A stretch of 29,653 nt of DNA from positions 1 through 29,653 of the forward strand of contig NZ_LLZG01000014.1 of the NCBI RefSeq assembly GCF_001509475.1. Reading direction: 5' to 3'. This DNA comes from Streptomyces regalis (GTDB taxonomy: Bacteria; Actinomycetota; Actinomycetes; Streptomycetales; Streptomycetaceae). Position 1 is the first letter of the stretch; each line of letters starts with the position of its first letter. This document shows, piece after piece, positions 23,153-29,653 of the stretch. The position numbers were made by a program, and so were the translations under genes. The notes under the pieces were generated by a model. That model saw only the letters and a list, made by a program, of their open reading frames with translations. It was not told the DNA's origin and did not search any database.

Positions 23153-23159
23153 ATGTGGG

Positions 23160-24464
23160 ATGGGTCAGGGCCAGCAGGAGAAGGTGGCGACGAGCCTCGC
23201 GGGCGCCGTCAGCGAGGAGATCAGCGCCTCCCTCGCGCCGGTCGACGCCGAACTGGAGCGCCGCTACCCGGGAGACCCGGGCACCCGCCAGCCCGTGCAC
23301 ACCGTCTACGTCCCCGGCGACGTCTTCGCCGCCGACACCGTCCGCTCCTGGGGCGACCAGGCCCTCGCACTCCTCGACGAACACGCCCCGGACGCCGCGT
23401 CCTTCGCCGCCGTCCTCGGCCTGTCCGACGAACTCGCCGAGCCCGTCTACGCGCGCGTGCGCGCCAAGCTGGAGCGTGAGCCCATCGAGGACCTGCGCGT
23501 CGACTTCGAGGACGGCTACGGCCCCCGCCCGGACGCCGAGGAGGACGAGGCGGCCGCCCGCGCGGCACGGCTGATCGCCCAGGCGTACGAGAACGGCACG
23601 GCGGCCCCGTACATGGGCATCCGCATGAAGTGCATGGAGGCGCCCGTACGGGACCGGGGCATCCGCACCCTCGACATCTTCCTCACCGGCCTGATGGAGG
23701 CCGGCGGCCTGCCCGACGGGCTGGTGCTCACGCTGCCGAAGGTGACGTACTCCGAGCAGGTCACCGCGATGGTCCGGCTCCTGGAGGAGTTCGAGAAGGC
23801 GCGCGGGGTGGAGCCCGGCAGGATCGGCTTCGAGATCCAGATCGAGACCAGCCAGTCCATCCTCGCCACCGACGGCACCGCCACCGTCGCCCGGATGATC
23901 CAGGCCGCCGAGGGCCGCGCCACGGGCCTGCACTACGGCACCTTCGACTACAGCGCCTGCCTCGGCGTCTCCGCCGCCTACCAGGCCAGCGACCACCCGG
24001 CCGCCGACCACGCCAAGGCGATCATGCAGGTCGCGGCGGCGGGCACCGGCGTACGCGTCTCCGACGGCTCGACGAACGTCCTGCCGGTCGGCCCGACCGC
24101 CAAGGTCCACGACGCCTGGCGACTGCACTACGGCCTCACCCGCCGCGCCCTGGGCCGCGCCTACTACCAGGGCTGGGACATGCACCCCGGCCACATCCCG
24201 ACCCGGTACGCGGCCGTCTTCGCCTTCTATCGCGAGGGCTTCGAGCAGGCGGCGGCCCGTCTCGCCCGGTACGCGGGCCGCTTCGGCGGCGACGTCATGG
24301 ACGAGCCCGCCACCGCCAAGGCCCTCAGCGGCTATCTGCTGCGCGGCCTGGACTGCGGCGCCCTCGACATCGCCGAGGTCGCCCGGCTGACCGGTCTGAC
24401 CCGTGCCGATCTGGAGGGATTCGCGGCGCCCCGGCGCGGCGACCTGACGGTCTCCGCCAAGTAG
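23160..24464 (+). CDS. DUF6986 protein, HpcH/HpaI aldolase or citrate-lyase-like
   Basis: A 434-residue cytoplasmic protein of the CitE/HpcH TIM-barrel group (DUF6986). LRVDFEDGYGPR (Asp115-x-Glu117-Asp118) matches the CitE 'DLEDGV' Mg site region, MGIRMKCMEAPVRDRG carries the conserved Arg, GFEIQIETSQSI is the Mg-binding Glu strand, and GLHYGTFDYSACLGV and AWRLHYGLTRRAL follow. Such enzymes split or form C-C bonds in short acyl-CoA or keto acids. In streptomycetes such genes are often near purine or allantoin breakdown and malate synthase genes; that context is memory, not seen here. ATG 23160 has AGGAGG seven bases upstream. Confidence 0.85.
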   Translation: MGQGQQEKVATSLAGAVSEEISASLAPVDAELERRYPGDPGTRQPVHTVYVPGDVFAADTVRSWGDQALALLDEHAPDAASFAAVLGLSDELAEPVYARVRAKLEREPIEDLRVDFEDGYGPRPDAEEDEAAARAARLIAQAYENGTAAPYMGIRMKCMEAPVRDRGIRTLDIFLTGLMEAGGLPDGLVLTLPKVTYSEQVTAMVRLLEEFEKARGVEPGRIGFEIQIETSQSILATDGTATVARMIQAAEGRATGLHYGTFDYSACLGVSAAYQASDHPAADHAKAIMQVAAAGTGVRVSDGSTNVLPVGPTAKVHDAWRLHYGLTRRALGRAYYQGWDMHPGHIPTRYAAVFAFYREGFEQAAARLARYAGRFGGDVMDEPATAKALSGYLLRGLDCGALDIAEVARLTGLTRADLEGFAAPRRGDLTVSAK

Positions 24465-24568
24465 CGGGCCGGTCACAGTCGCAACCACCCGATGGCGTTG
24501 TCACCCCTGCCCCGTAGTCTGTACGCCACGCATTGACCAGCCACAGGTGTCACAGGAACGGGGCAGCG

Positions 24569-26647
24569 GTGTCTTCGGGGGAGTACGGACAGGCGGACGA
24601 GGCCGGTCGGCTGCTGGCCGGGCGCTATCGCGTCGTGGCGCAGCTCGGGCGCGGTGGCATGGGCGTGGTCTGGCGGGCCCTCGACGAGGTCCTCGGCCGC
24701 GAGGTCGCCGTCAAGGAGCTGCGCACCTACACCGATGCCGACGGTCCCGAACTCGCGGATCTGCGGCTGCGAATGCAACGCGAGGCCCGGGCCGCGGCCC
24801 GGGTGCGGCATCCCGGAGTCGTGGCGGTGCACGACGTCACCGAGGTCGACGGACGCCCGCTGATCGTCATGGAGCTGGTCGACGGTCCGTCCCTGGACGA
24901 CGTGCTGCGCGAGCGCGGCACCCTCGACCCGCGCGAGGCGGCCGGCATCGGCGCCAAGGTCATGGAGGCGCTGACCGCCGCCCACGAGGTCGGCGTCCTG
25001 CACCGTGACGTGAAGCCGGGCAACATCCTGCTCGACCGTTCCGGCCGCGTGGTCCTGACCGACTTCGGCATCGCCGCCATGGAGGACCCGGGCGACGGCG
25101 AGGCCACCCGCCTCACCCACAGCGGCGCACTCGTCGGTTCCCTCGACTACTTGGCCCCCGAGCGCGCCCAGGGCGTCGAACCGGGCCCTGCCTCCGACAT
25201 ATGGGCCCTGGGCGCCACGCTGTACGCGGCCGTCGAGGGCTCGGCGCCCTTCCGCCGTACGTCGACGTTCTCCACGCTCACCGCGATCGTCACCGAACCA
25301 CTGCCGGAGCCTCACCGCGCCGGGCCGCTCGGCCCCGTCCTGCAACGGCTGATGGACAAGCGACCCGAGTCTCGCCCCGAGGCCGACGAGGCGCGGGCAC
25401 TCCTGCAGGCAGTGGCGGAGTCGGGCGACACGGACTCGCAGACGGCCGCGCTGCGGGGGCCGACGGGCGCCGGGCCCGCGCGGGAGGCGACGGAGCTCAG
25501 CGTTCCGTCGGCGCCGCCGGCCGGCGGCCCACCGGAGGCAGCGGGTCCGCACGGACCGGGATTCGGTTCACCGGGGCCGACAGGCCCTGCCGGGCAGGCA
25601 GTCGGCGGCCAGGGGCAAGGTGCGCCGGGCCCTCAGGGCTCGGACACGCCGGGGCAGGGTGTGCCTGCGTCGGACCTGCCCGGGGCGCCGCGCTTCACGC
25701 CTGCCGGACAGGCCGTGCAGGGAGCGCAAGGGCCCGCCACTCCTGGACAAGGCACGCCGCCGGCACAGGGCGGCTTCGGCGCCGTCGGCCACCCCGGCTC
25801 GGCCGTCCACGGACACGGCACCCCGGCGCAGCCGTCCGCATCGCCGTACGGCAGTGCCCCGATGCCGTCCGCCCCGCACGCCTTCGGCAACCCCACCCCA
25901 CCGCCGCAGGGCCCGGAAGCCACCGGCCCCATGGTCACGTCCTCCACCACGCCCACCCGGCGCAAGGGCCGGGCCCTGCTCGCCGCAGCCGCCGTGACGG
26001 TCGTCCTCGCGGCAGCCGGAGGCGCGGTCGCCCTGCTGAACGACAAGGGCGACGCCAAGGCCGAGGCGCAGGCCACGTCGTCCGCCACCTCCGAGGGCGC
26101 GTCCGCTCCGGCGACCGGCAGCCCCGACGCCGATCGGTCCGGCGGCTCCGGCCTCACCGACAAAGACGACGACGAGAAGACCCCCGGCGCCACCAAGACC
26201 CCGAGCCGCACGGCGGAGGCCGAGCCAGACGATCGGCCCACCACCTCGTCCCCGACCAAGACCTCGGACGGCGGCGGCACCAGCGGCGGTACCACGGGCG
26301 GCGGTTCCGGAGACGGCGGTACGACCGGCGGCGGAACCACGGGCGGGGGCGGCAGCACACCTACCGCGTCCTGCTCCTCCATCGGCGGCGGCAAGTACAA
26401 CTGCCAGGTCTGGAAGCAAGCCAAGTCCTACACCGCCTCCGGCACCGAGGTCGGCGTCCTCAACGCGGGCACCAACTACTTCTACTGCCAGCAGAACCTG
26501 GGCCGCCGCGAGACATACGGCGAGTGGACCAACGTCTGGTGGGCCAAGACGGACGACGACAGCGGCAACACCAACGTCTTCATCAGCGACGTCTACATCG
26601 AGGGCGGCAACAACGACGAGCCGGTGCCCGGACTCCCGGTCTGCTGA
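24569..26647 (+). CDS. Membrane Ser/Thr protein kinase with Cys-rich ectodomain
   Basis: A 692-residue Hanks-type kinase of the PknB layout. Kinase domain 20-290: glycine loop LGRGGMGVVW (27-35), Lys49 in VAVKEL, His145-Arg-Asp147 in HRDVKPGN, Asp165-Phe-Gly, and YLAPERAQG. Then a 170-residue Gly/Pro/Gln linker with TPGQG repeats, a single transmembrane helix at about 469-490 (ALLAAAAVTVVLAAAGGAVALL), a charged stalk, a GGTTGGG-type repeat (about 568-598), and a 90-residue outer domain with four Cys (SCSSIGGGKYNCQVWK ... YFYCQQN ... LPVC), probably two disulfides. There are no PASTA repeats, so the signal is not simply peptidoglycan. GTG 24569 follows AGGAACGGGG. The 3' end overlaps the next gene on the other strand by 55 bases. 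Confidence 0.92.
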   Translation: MSSGEYGQADEAGRLLAGRYRVVAQLGRGGMGVVWRALDEVLGREVAVKELRTYTDADGPELADLRLRMQREARAAARVRHPGVVAVHDVTEVDGRPLIVMELVDGPSLDDVLRERGTLDPREAAGIGAKVMEALTAAHEVGVLHRDVKPGNILLDRSGRVVLTDFGIAAMEDPGDGEATRLTHSGALVGSLDYLAPERAQGVEPGPASDIWALGATLYAAVEGSAPFRRTSTFSTLTAIVTEPLPEPHRAGPLGPVLQRLMDKRPESRPEADEARALLQAVAESGDTDSQTAALRGPTGAGPAREATELSVPSAPPAGGPPEAAGPHGPGFGSPGPTGPAGQAVGGQGQGAPGPQGSDTPGQGVPASDLPGAPRFTPAGQAVQGAQGPATPGQGTPPAQGGFGAVGHPGSAVHGHGTPAQPSASPYGSAPMPSAPHAFGNPTPPPQGPEATGPMVTSSTTPTRRKGRALLAAAAVTVVLAAAGGAVALLNDKGDAKAEAQATSSATSEGASAPATGSPDADRSGGSGLTDKDDDEKTPGATKTPSRTAEAEPDDRPTTSSPTKTSDGGGTSGGTTGGGSGDGGTTGGGTTGGGGSTPTASCSSIGGGKYNCQVWKQAKSYTASGTEVGVLNAGTNYFYCQQNLGRRETYGEWTNVWWAKTDDDSGNTNVFISDVYIEGGNNDEPVPGLPVC

Positions 26648-27387
26648 AGCCGTACGTACTTCTCCAGACCGGAGACCGTCACCAGCTTCTCCTCCGCCAA
26701 GAGCCGGGTGCCCCGCTCACACAGCAGCGCGTCGGCACGCGCCCGCGCGACGAACTCCTCGGGCGTGACACCGAACAGCTCCCGTAAGCGGGCCGACGTC
26801 CCGAGGAGTTCGGTGAGCAGGGCCCGCTGGCCCGGGTGGGTGCGGGGCCCGCCGTTCCCGTCGTGGAGCACCCCGTGGCGGTTGACGTACGCGAAGGCAC
26901 CCGGGAGCGTCGTGCCGTCCGCCAGGGTGATCCGGACGTCGGGCGCGGCCAGCCAGCCGCGGCTGTAGTTGCCGTTCGGCAGCGGCACGCCCTCGCTCGC
27001 GTCGATGACCGCCAACTGCTCGGCATCGAGCCAGGTGAGGAACAACTCCCGTACGACAGCGGGTGCGTTGAAGGGGGAGGCCGACACGTATCCCATGCGG
27101 CTCACATGCGCGGAGACGCCGACCTCGATGCCCGTGACCTGTGCCTTCACCATCGGGATGGGAGCCGTGATCCCGAACTCGGCCATCTTGTGCCGGAGTT
27201 GGCCGGGACAGGCGTTGGAGCCGACCGCGAGCACGGGCGTTCGGTCGTCGTACACCAGGCGGTCCAGGGGCAGCAGTCGGTTCCCGTCGAGGAGGCCGGA
27301 GTCCTCGGGCCACGCGCCCGGGTAGAGCAGGGGATGCTCGCGCGGCGCCTCGGCCAGGCCCTGCGCCTCGAGTGTGCGGTCCTCCAC
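26593..27387 (-). CDS. Uncharacterised protein, GGCT-like motif
   Basis: A 264-residue protein I do not recognise. The string TPVLAVGSNACPGQLRHKM resembles the Y/VxAxGSN start of gamma-glutamylcyclotransferase-type folds; GWLAAPDVRITLADGTTLPGAFAYVNRHG and LLTELLGTSARLRELFGVTPEEF follow. No signal peptide or membrane segment is seen. GTG 27387 lies eight bases after the LacI stop on the same strand, so it is probably cotranscribed and controlled with it. Frame upstream to 27630 lies inside the LacI gene and is not meaningful. The last 18 codons overlap the kinase gene on the other strand, unusual but with no nearer in-frame stop. Confidence 0.7.
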   Translation of the reverse strand: MEDRTLEAQGLAEAPREHPLLYPGAWPEDSGLLDGNRLLPLDRLVYDDRTPVLAVGSNACPGQLRHKMAEFGITAPIPMVKAQVTGIEVGVSAHVSRMGYVSASPFNAPAVVRELFLTWLDAEQLAVIDASEGVPLPNGNYSRGWLAAPDVRITLADGTTLPGAFAYVNRHGVLHDGNGGPRTHPGQRALLTELLGTSARLRELFGVTPEEFVARARADALLCERGTRLLAEEKLVTVSGLEKYVRLQQTGSPGTGSSLLPPSM

Positions 27388-27394
27388 GGGCCGC

Positions 27395-28444
27395 TCAGTC
27401 CGCCGGCGGCAGCTCGCCCGAGCCGCGGGTGATGAGCCGCGTCGGCAGCTCGATGCGCTCCGGGGTGACCAGGGTGCCGTCCAGCTGGCGGAACAGGCGC
27501 TCGGCGGCGGTACGGCCGATCGCCGCCGCGTCCTGGGCGACGACGGTGACACCCGGCTGCAGCAGGTCGGCGAGTTCGATGTCGTCGAAGCCGACGAGGG
27601 CGACGTGGCGGGTCTGCTCGGCCAGGACACGGATCACGGTGACCGTCACCCGGTTGTTGCCCGCGAAGATCGCGGTGACGGGGGAGGGGCCGGTGAGCAT
27701 CTCCTCGGCCGCCCGGCGCACCCGCTCCGGGTCGGTGACGCCCAGGGACATCCAGGAGTCCTCCACCGGTATGCCCGCGTCCTCCATGGCGGCCCGATAG
27801 CCGCGCAGCCGCTCGGCGGCCGTGTGGATGCGGGGCATGTCGCCGATGAAGCCGATCCGGCGGTGGCCGTGGGCGATGAGATGGGCGACGCCGTCACGGG
27901 CGCCGCCGTAGTTGTCGGACAGGACGCAGTCGGCGTCGATCTTCCCGGCCGGTCGGTCGACGAAGACCGTCGCGACGCCCGCCTTGAGCTCGGGTTCCAG
28001 GTACCGGTGGTCGTCACCGGCCGGAATGATCACCAGCCCGTCCACCCGCCGCGCGCACAGCGCCAGCGCCAGTTCCTGCTCGCGGTCCGGGTCCTCGGCG
28101 CTGGAGCCGTTGATGAGCAGCGCGCCATGCGCCCGCGCCACCTCCTCGACCGCCCGGCTGAGCGGGCCGTAGAAGGGGTCCGCGAGATCCTCCAGGACCA
28201 GGCCGATGCTCGCCGTACGGCCCTTGCGCAGCACCCGCGCGCTGTCGTTGCGGCGGAAGCCCAGCGCGTCGATGGCCTCCTGGACGCGGCGCTCCGTCTC
28301 CGGCGTGACGCCCGGCTCCCCGTTGACCACGCGCGAGACGGTCTTCAGGCCGACTCCGGCACGCGCCGCGACGTCCTTCATGGTCGGACGGTTGCCGTAG
28401 CGGTTCTCGGAGAGACGGTCGGATCGGCGGATGGTCTCGGGCAC
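27395..28444 (-). CDS. LacI-family transcriptional regulator
   Basis: A 349-residue LacI/GalR regulator. The DNA-binding head TMKDVAARAGVGLKTVSRVVNGEPGVTPETERRV lies at about residues 21-54, then the hinge GFRRNDSARVLRKGRT, and a periplasmic-binding-type sugar domain with SIGLVLEDLADPFYGPLSRAVEE, VDGLVIIPAGDDHRYL, GHRRIGFIGD and VALVGFDDIELADLL. It likely represses the divergent ROK kinase gene, and itself, through the GACAACGTTGTC operator. GTG 28444 is chosen for an upstream AGGACA; ATG 28489 would add 15 residues but has no ribosome site. The sugar is unknown. Confidence 0.9.
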   Translation of the reverse strand: MPETIRRSDRLSENRYGNRPTMKDVAARAGVGLKTVSRVVNGEPGVTPETERRVQEAIDALGFRRNDSARVLRKGRTASIGLVLEDLADPFYGPLSRAVEEVARAHGALLINGSSAEDPDREQELALALCARRVDGLVIIPAGDDHRYLEPELKAGVATVFVDRPAGKIDADCVLSDNYGGARDGVAHLIAHGHRRIGFIGDMPRIHTAAERLRGYRAAMEDAGIPVEDSWMSLGVTDPERVRRAAEEMLTGPSPVTAIFAGNNRVTVTVIRVLAEQTRHVALVGFDDIELADLLQPGVTVVAQDAAAIGRTAAERLFRQLDGTLVTPERIELPTRLITRGSGELPPAD

Positions 28445-28527
28445 GATGCGGTGTCCTGTCCTGTCGTCCACGGGGATGCGTCGGTCCATGGGTTTGTATG
28501 AGGATGTGGCGTCGACAATAGACCCTG

Positions 28528-28559
28528 GACAACGTTGTCAGATCCAGGGGACACTGTCC
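28528..28559. promoter_or_regulatory. LacI-type operator between LacI and ROK genes
   Basis: GACAACGTTGTC at 28528-28539 is a perfect 12-bp palindrome with the central CG typical of LacI/GalR operators. It is bracketed by CCTGGA and TCCAGG (28524-28529, 28543-28548), a second nested dyad. A weaker palindrome GGACA-C-TGTCC follows at 28549-28559. Both divergent genes could be controlled from here. Confidence 0.7.
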
Positions 28560-28612
28560 ACCGCAATCTCCGGCCTGCGCCCCCACCGCGAGACCGGCTC
28601 GCCCATTTCCCG

Positions 28613-28648
28613 TGGTTGACGGGGAGATCCGAATGGTTGACGGGGAGA
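28613..28648. repeat. 15-bp direct repeat, 21-bp period, before the ROK gene
   Basis: TGGTTGACGGGGAGA occurs at 28613-28627 and again, identically, at 28634-28648, exactly 21 bases (two helix turns) apart. Each copy has a TTGACG (-35-like) and GGGGAGA (ribosome-site-like). The second copy provides the ribosome site of ATG 28659. It may be a duplicated control site or a duplication of a promoter/ribosome site. Confidence 0.6.
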
Positions 28649-28658
28649 ACTGACACTG

Positions 28659-29612
28659 ATGCACACCGACCTCGTGGCTGCGCTCGACATCGGCGGCACC
28701 AAGATCGCCGGAGCGCTGGTGGACGGCCACGGCACGATCGCGGTCCGGGCCCAGCGCGCGACGCCGGCGCGGGAGGACGGCGAGACAGTGATGCGGGCCG
28801 TCGAGGAGGTCGTCGGTGAGCTCACCGCATCGCCCCTGTGGGAGCGCGCCACCGCCCTCGGCATCGGCAGCGCGGGACCGGTGGACGCCTCCGCGGGCAC
28901 GGTGAGTCCGGTGAACGTGCCCGGCTGGCGCGACTATCCGCTGGTCCGGCGCGTCCGGGAAGCGGCCGGCGGCCTGCCCGTGGAGCTGATCGGCGACGGC
29001 GTGGCCATCACGGCGGCGGAGCACTGGCAGGGAGCCGCCCGGGGACACGACAACGCGCTCTGCATGGTCGTCTCCACCGGTGTCGGCGGCGGTCTGGTGC
29101 TGAACGGCCGGCTCCACCCCGGCCCCACCGGCAACGCCGGCCACATCGGCCACATCAGCGTCGACCTCGACGGCGACCCGTGCCCGTGCGGTTCGCGCGG
29201 CTGCGTGGAGCGCATCGCGAGCGGGCCCAACATCGCCCGGCGGGCCCTCGAGAACGGCTGGCGGCCCGGCCCGGACGGCGACACGTCCGCGGCCGCGGTG
29301 GCCGCCGCCGCACGGGACGGCGACCCCGTCGCCGTGGCCTCCTTCGAGCGCGCCGCGCAGGCCCTGGCCGCCGGGATCGCGGCCACCGCGACCCTCGTCG
29401 AGATCGACATCGCCGTCATCGGCGGGGGAGTGGGCAAGGCGGGCGACGTCCTCTTCACACCGCTGCGCAAGGCGCTCTGCGACTACGCCACCCTGTCCTT
29501 CGTCCAGCGCCTGACGATCACGCCGGCCCAGATGGGAACGGACGCCGGCCTGGTCGGCGCCGCCGCGGCCGCGCTCGCCGGGAAGACGGACGCGACTGCG
29601 GCGGGGGTGTGA
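28659..29612 (+). CDS. ROK-family sugar kinase (glucokinase-like)
   Basis: A 317-residue ROK protein, which phosphorylates a hexose or amino sugar with ATP. ALDIGGTKIAGALV holds the phosphate-1 motif (Asp10-Ile-Gly-Gly-Thr-Lys15), LGIGSAGPVD and VNVPGW follow, GDGVAITAAEHWQGAA leads to VVSTGVGGGLVLNG, and the zinc motif is GHIGHISVD plus Cys175-Pro-Cys177-Gly-x2-Gly-Cys182-Val-Glu184. There is no N-terminal helix-turn-helix, so it is the kinase type, not the repressor type. IGGGVGKAGDVLF is a late ATP-binding part. It is divergent from the LacI gene, which probably senses the same sugar. Confidence 0.92.
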   Translation: MHTDLVAALDIGGTKIAGALVDGHGTIAVRAQRATPAREDGETVMRAVEEVVGELTASPLWERATALGIGSAGPVDASAGTVSPVNVPGWRDYPLVRRVREAAGGLPVELIGDGVAITAAEHWQGAARGHDNALCMVVSTGVGGGLVLNGRLHPGPTGNAGHIGHISVDLDGDPCPCGSRGCVERIASGPNIARRALENGWRPGPDGDTSAAAVAAAARDGDPVAVASFERAAQALAAGIAATATLVEIDIAVIGGGVGKAGDVLFTPLRKALCDYATLSFVQRLTITPAQMGTDAGLVGAAAAALAGKTDATAAGV

Positions 29613-29653
29613 GGGGGCGCGGGTGGGGCAGGAACGTTCACTCGGTGGAGTGG

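Noticed and set aside
23145..24488. Long minus-strand open frame opposite DUF6986
   Set aside because: Same codon-bias artefact; it matches the sense gene in extent and has no recognisable protein content.
24465..24568. Kinase promoter from TTGTCA and TAGTCT
   Set aside because: The spacing is only 11 bases; other pairings are weaker, so no promoter is called.
25570..25800. Gly/Pro/Gln repeats in the kinase linker as a DNA repeat or CRISPR-like array
   Set aside because: Repeats are irregular at DNA level and in frame; they encode a low-complexity protein linker.
25201..26787. Plus-strand open frame overlapping the kinase linker in another frame
   Set aside because: Arg/Gly/His-rich shadow of the low-complexity linker; the kinase frame has all catalytic motifs.

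Overview
The window looks like chromosomal core-type DNA from a Streptomyces or close relative. The DNA is very GC-rich with third-position G/C in nearly every real reading frame. Many starts are GTG behind GGAGG-type ribosome sites. Several genes belong to families typical of streptomycetes: DUF6421, DUF5134, DUF6986, a FUSC protein, a Pkn-type kinase with a low-complexity linker, and a cysteine-containing leader peptide. I see no rRNA, tRNA, CRISPR array, phage module or full insertion sequence. Gene assignments come from recognised motifs and neighbourhood, not from a database search.

Layout. 1-2950: the tail of an unidentified gene, an adrenodoxin-reductase-type ferredoxin/NADP reductase, a streptomycete conserved protein and a TetR repressor with an operator on its own promoter. 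3071-5349: HAD hydrolase, PAP2 phosphatase, a possible decayed secreted peptide and a DUF5134 membrane protein, all on the minus strand. 5505-10339: a short FUSC membrane protein coupled to a MarR regulator, two VOC proteins, two GNAT acetyltransferases, a GDPD phosphodiesterase, and an 81-bp compound palindrome that can fold into a T shape. 10340-10739 is a long regulatory gap.

10740-15344 is the most interesting block: DUF6421, an SDR oxidoreductase and a threonine-aldolase-like PLP enzyme in a tight run, then a transglutaminase-like protein with its own near-leaderless promoter and a stand-alone B3/B4 (PheT editing-type) domain protein. DUF6421 carries an HDxxHxHG...EExRxDL pattern reminiscent of gluzincin/M49 metallopeptidases. 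Together they look like an uncharacterised amino-acid or peptide salvage/editing cluster; this is inference.

15319-19901: a divergent LysR/epimerase pair, a PlsC-type acyltransferase, a divergent DUF4395/thioredoxin pair whose two promoters share a perfect 10-bp inverted repeat, and a flavin reductase preceded by a 26-codon leader peptide with cysteines near its end. 20144-22029: the etfBA electron-transfer flavoprotein operon, closed by a 19-bp-stem terminator. 22047-22954: a Tat-exported endonuclease/exonuclease/phosphatase gene broken by a one-base frameshift in a C5 run. 23081-26647: a DUF6986 aldolase/lyase with an IclR-like operator, then a membrane Ser/Thr kinase with a cysteine-containing extracellular domain. 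26593-29612: an unknown protein and a LacI regulator facing a ROK sugar kinase across a LacI-type palindrome and a 21-bp-period direct repeat. The last 41 bases (29613-29653) hold no complete gene.
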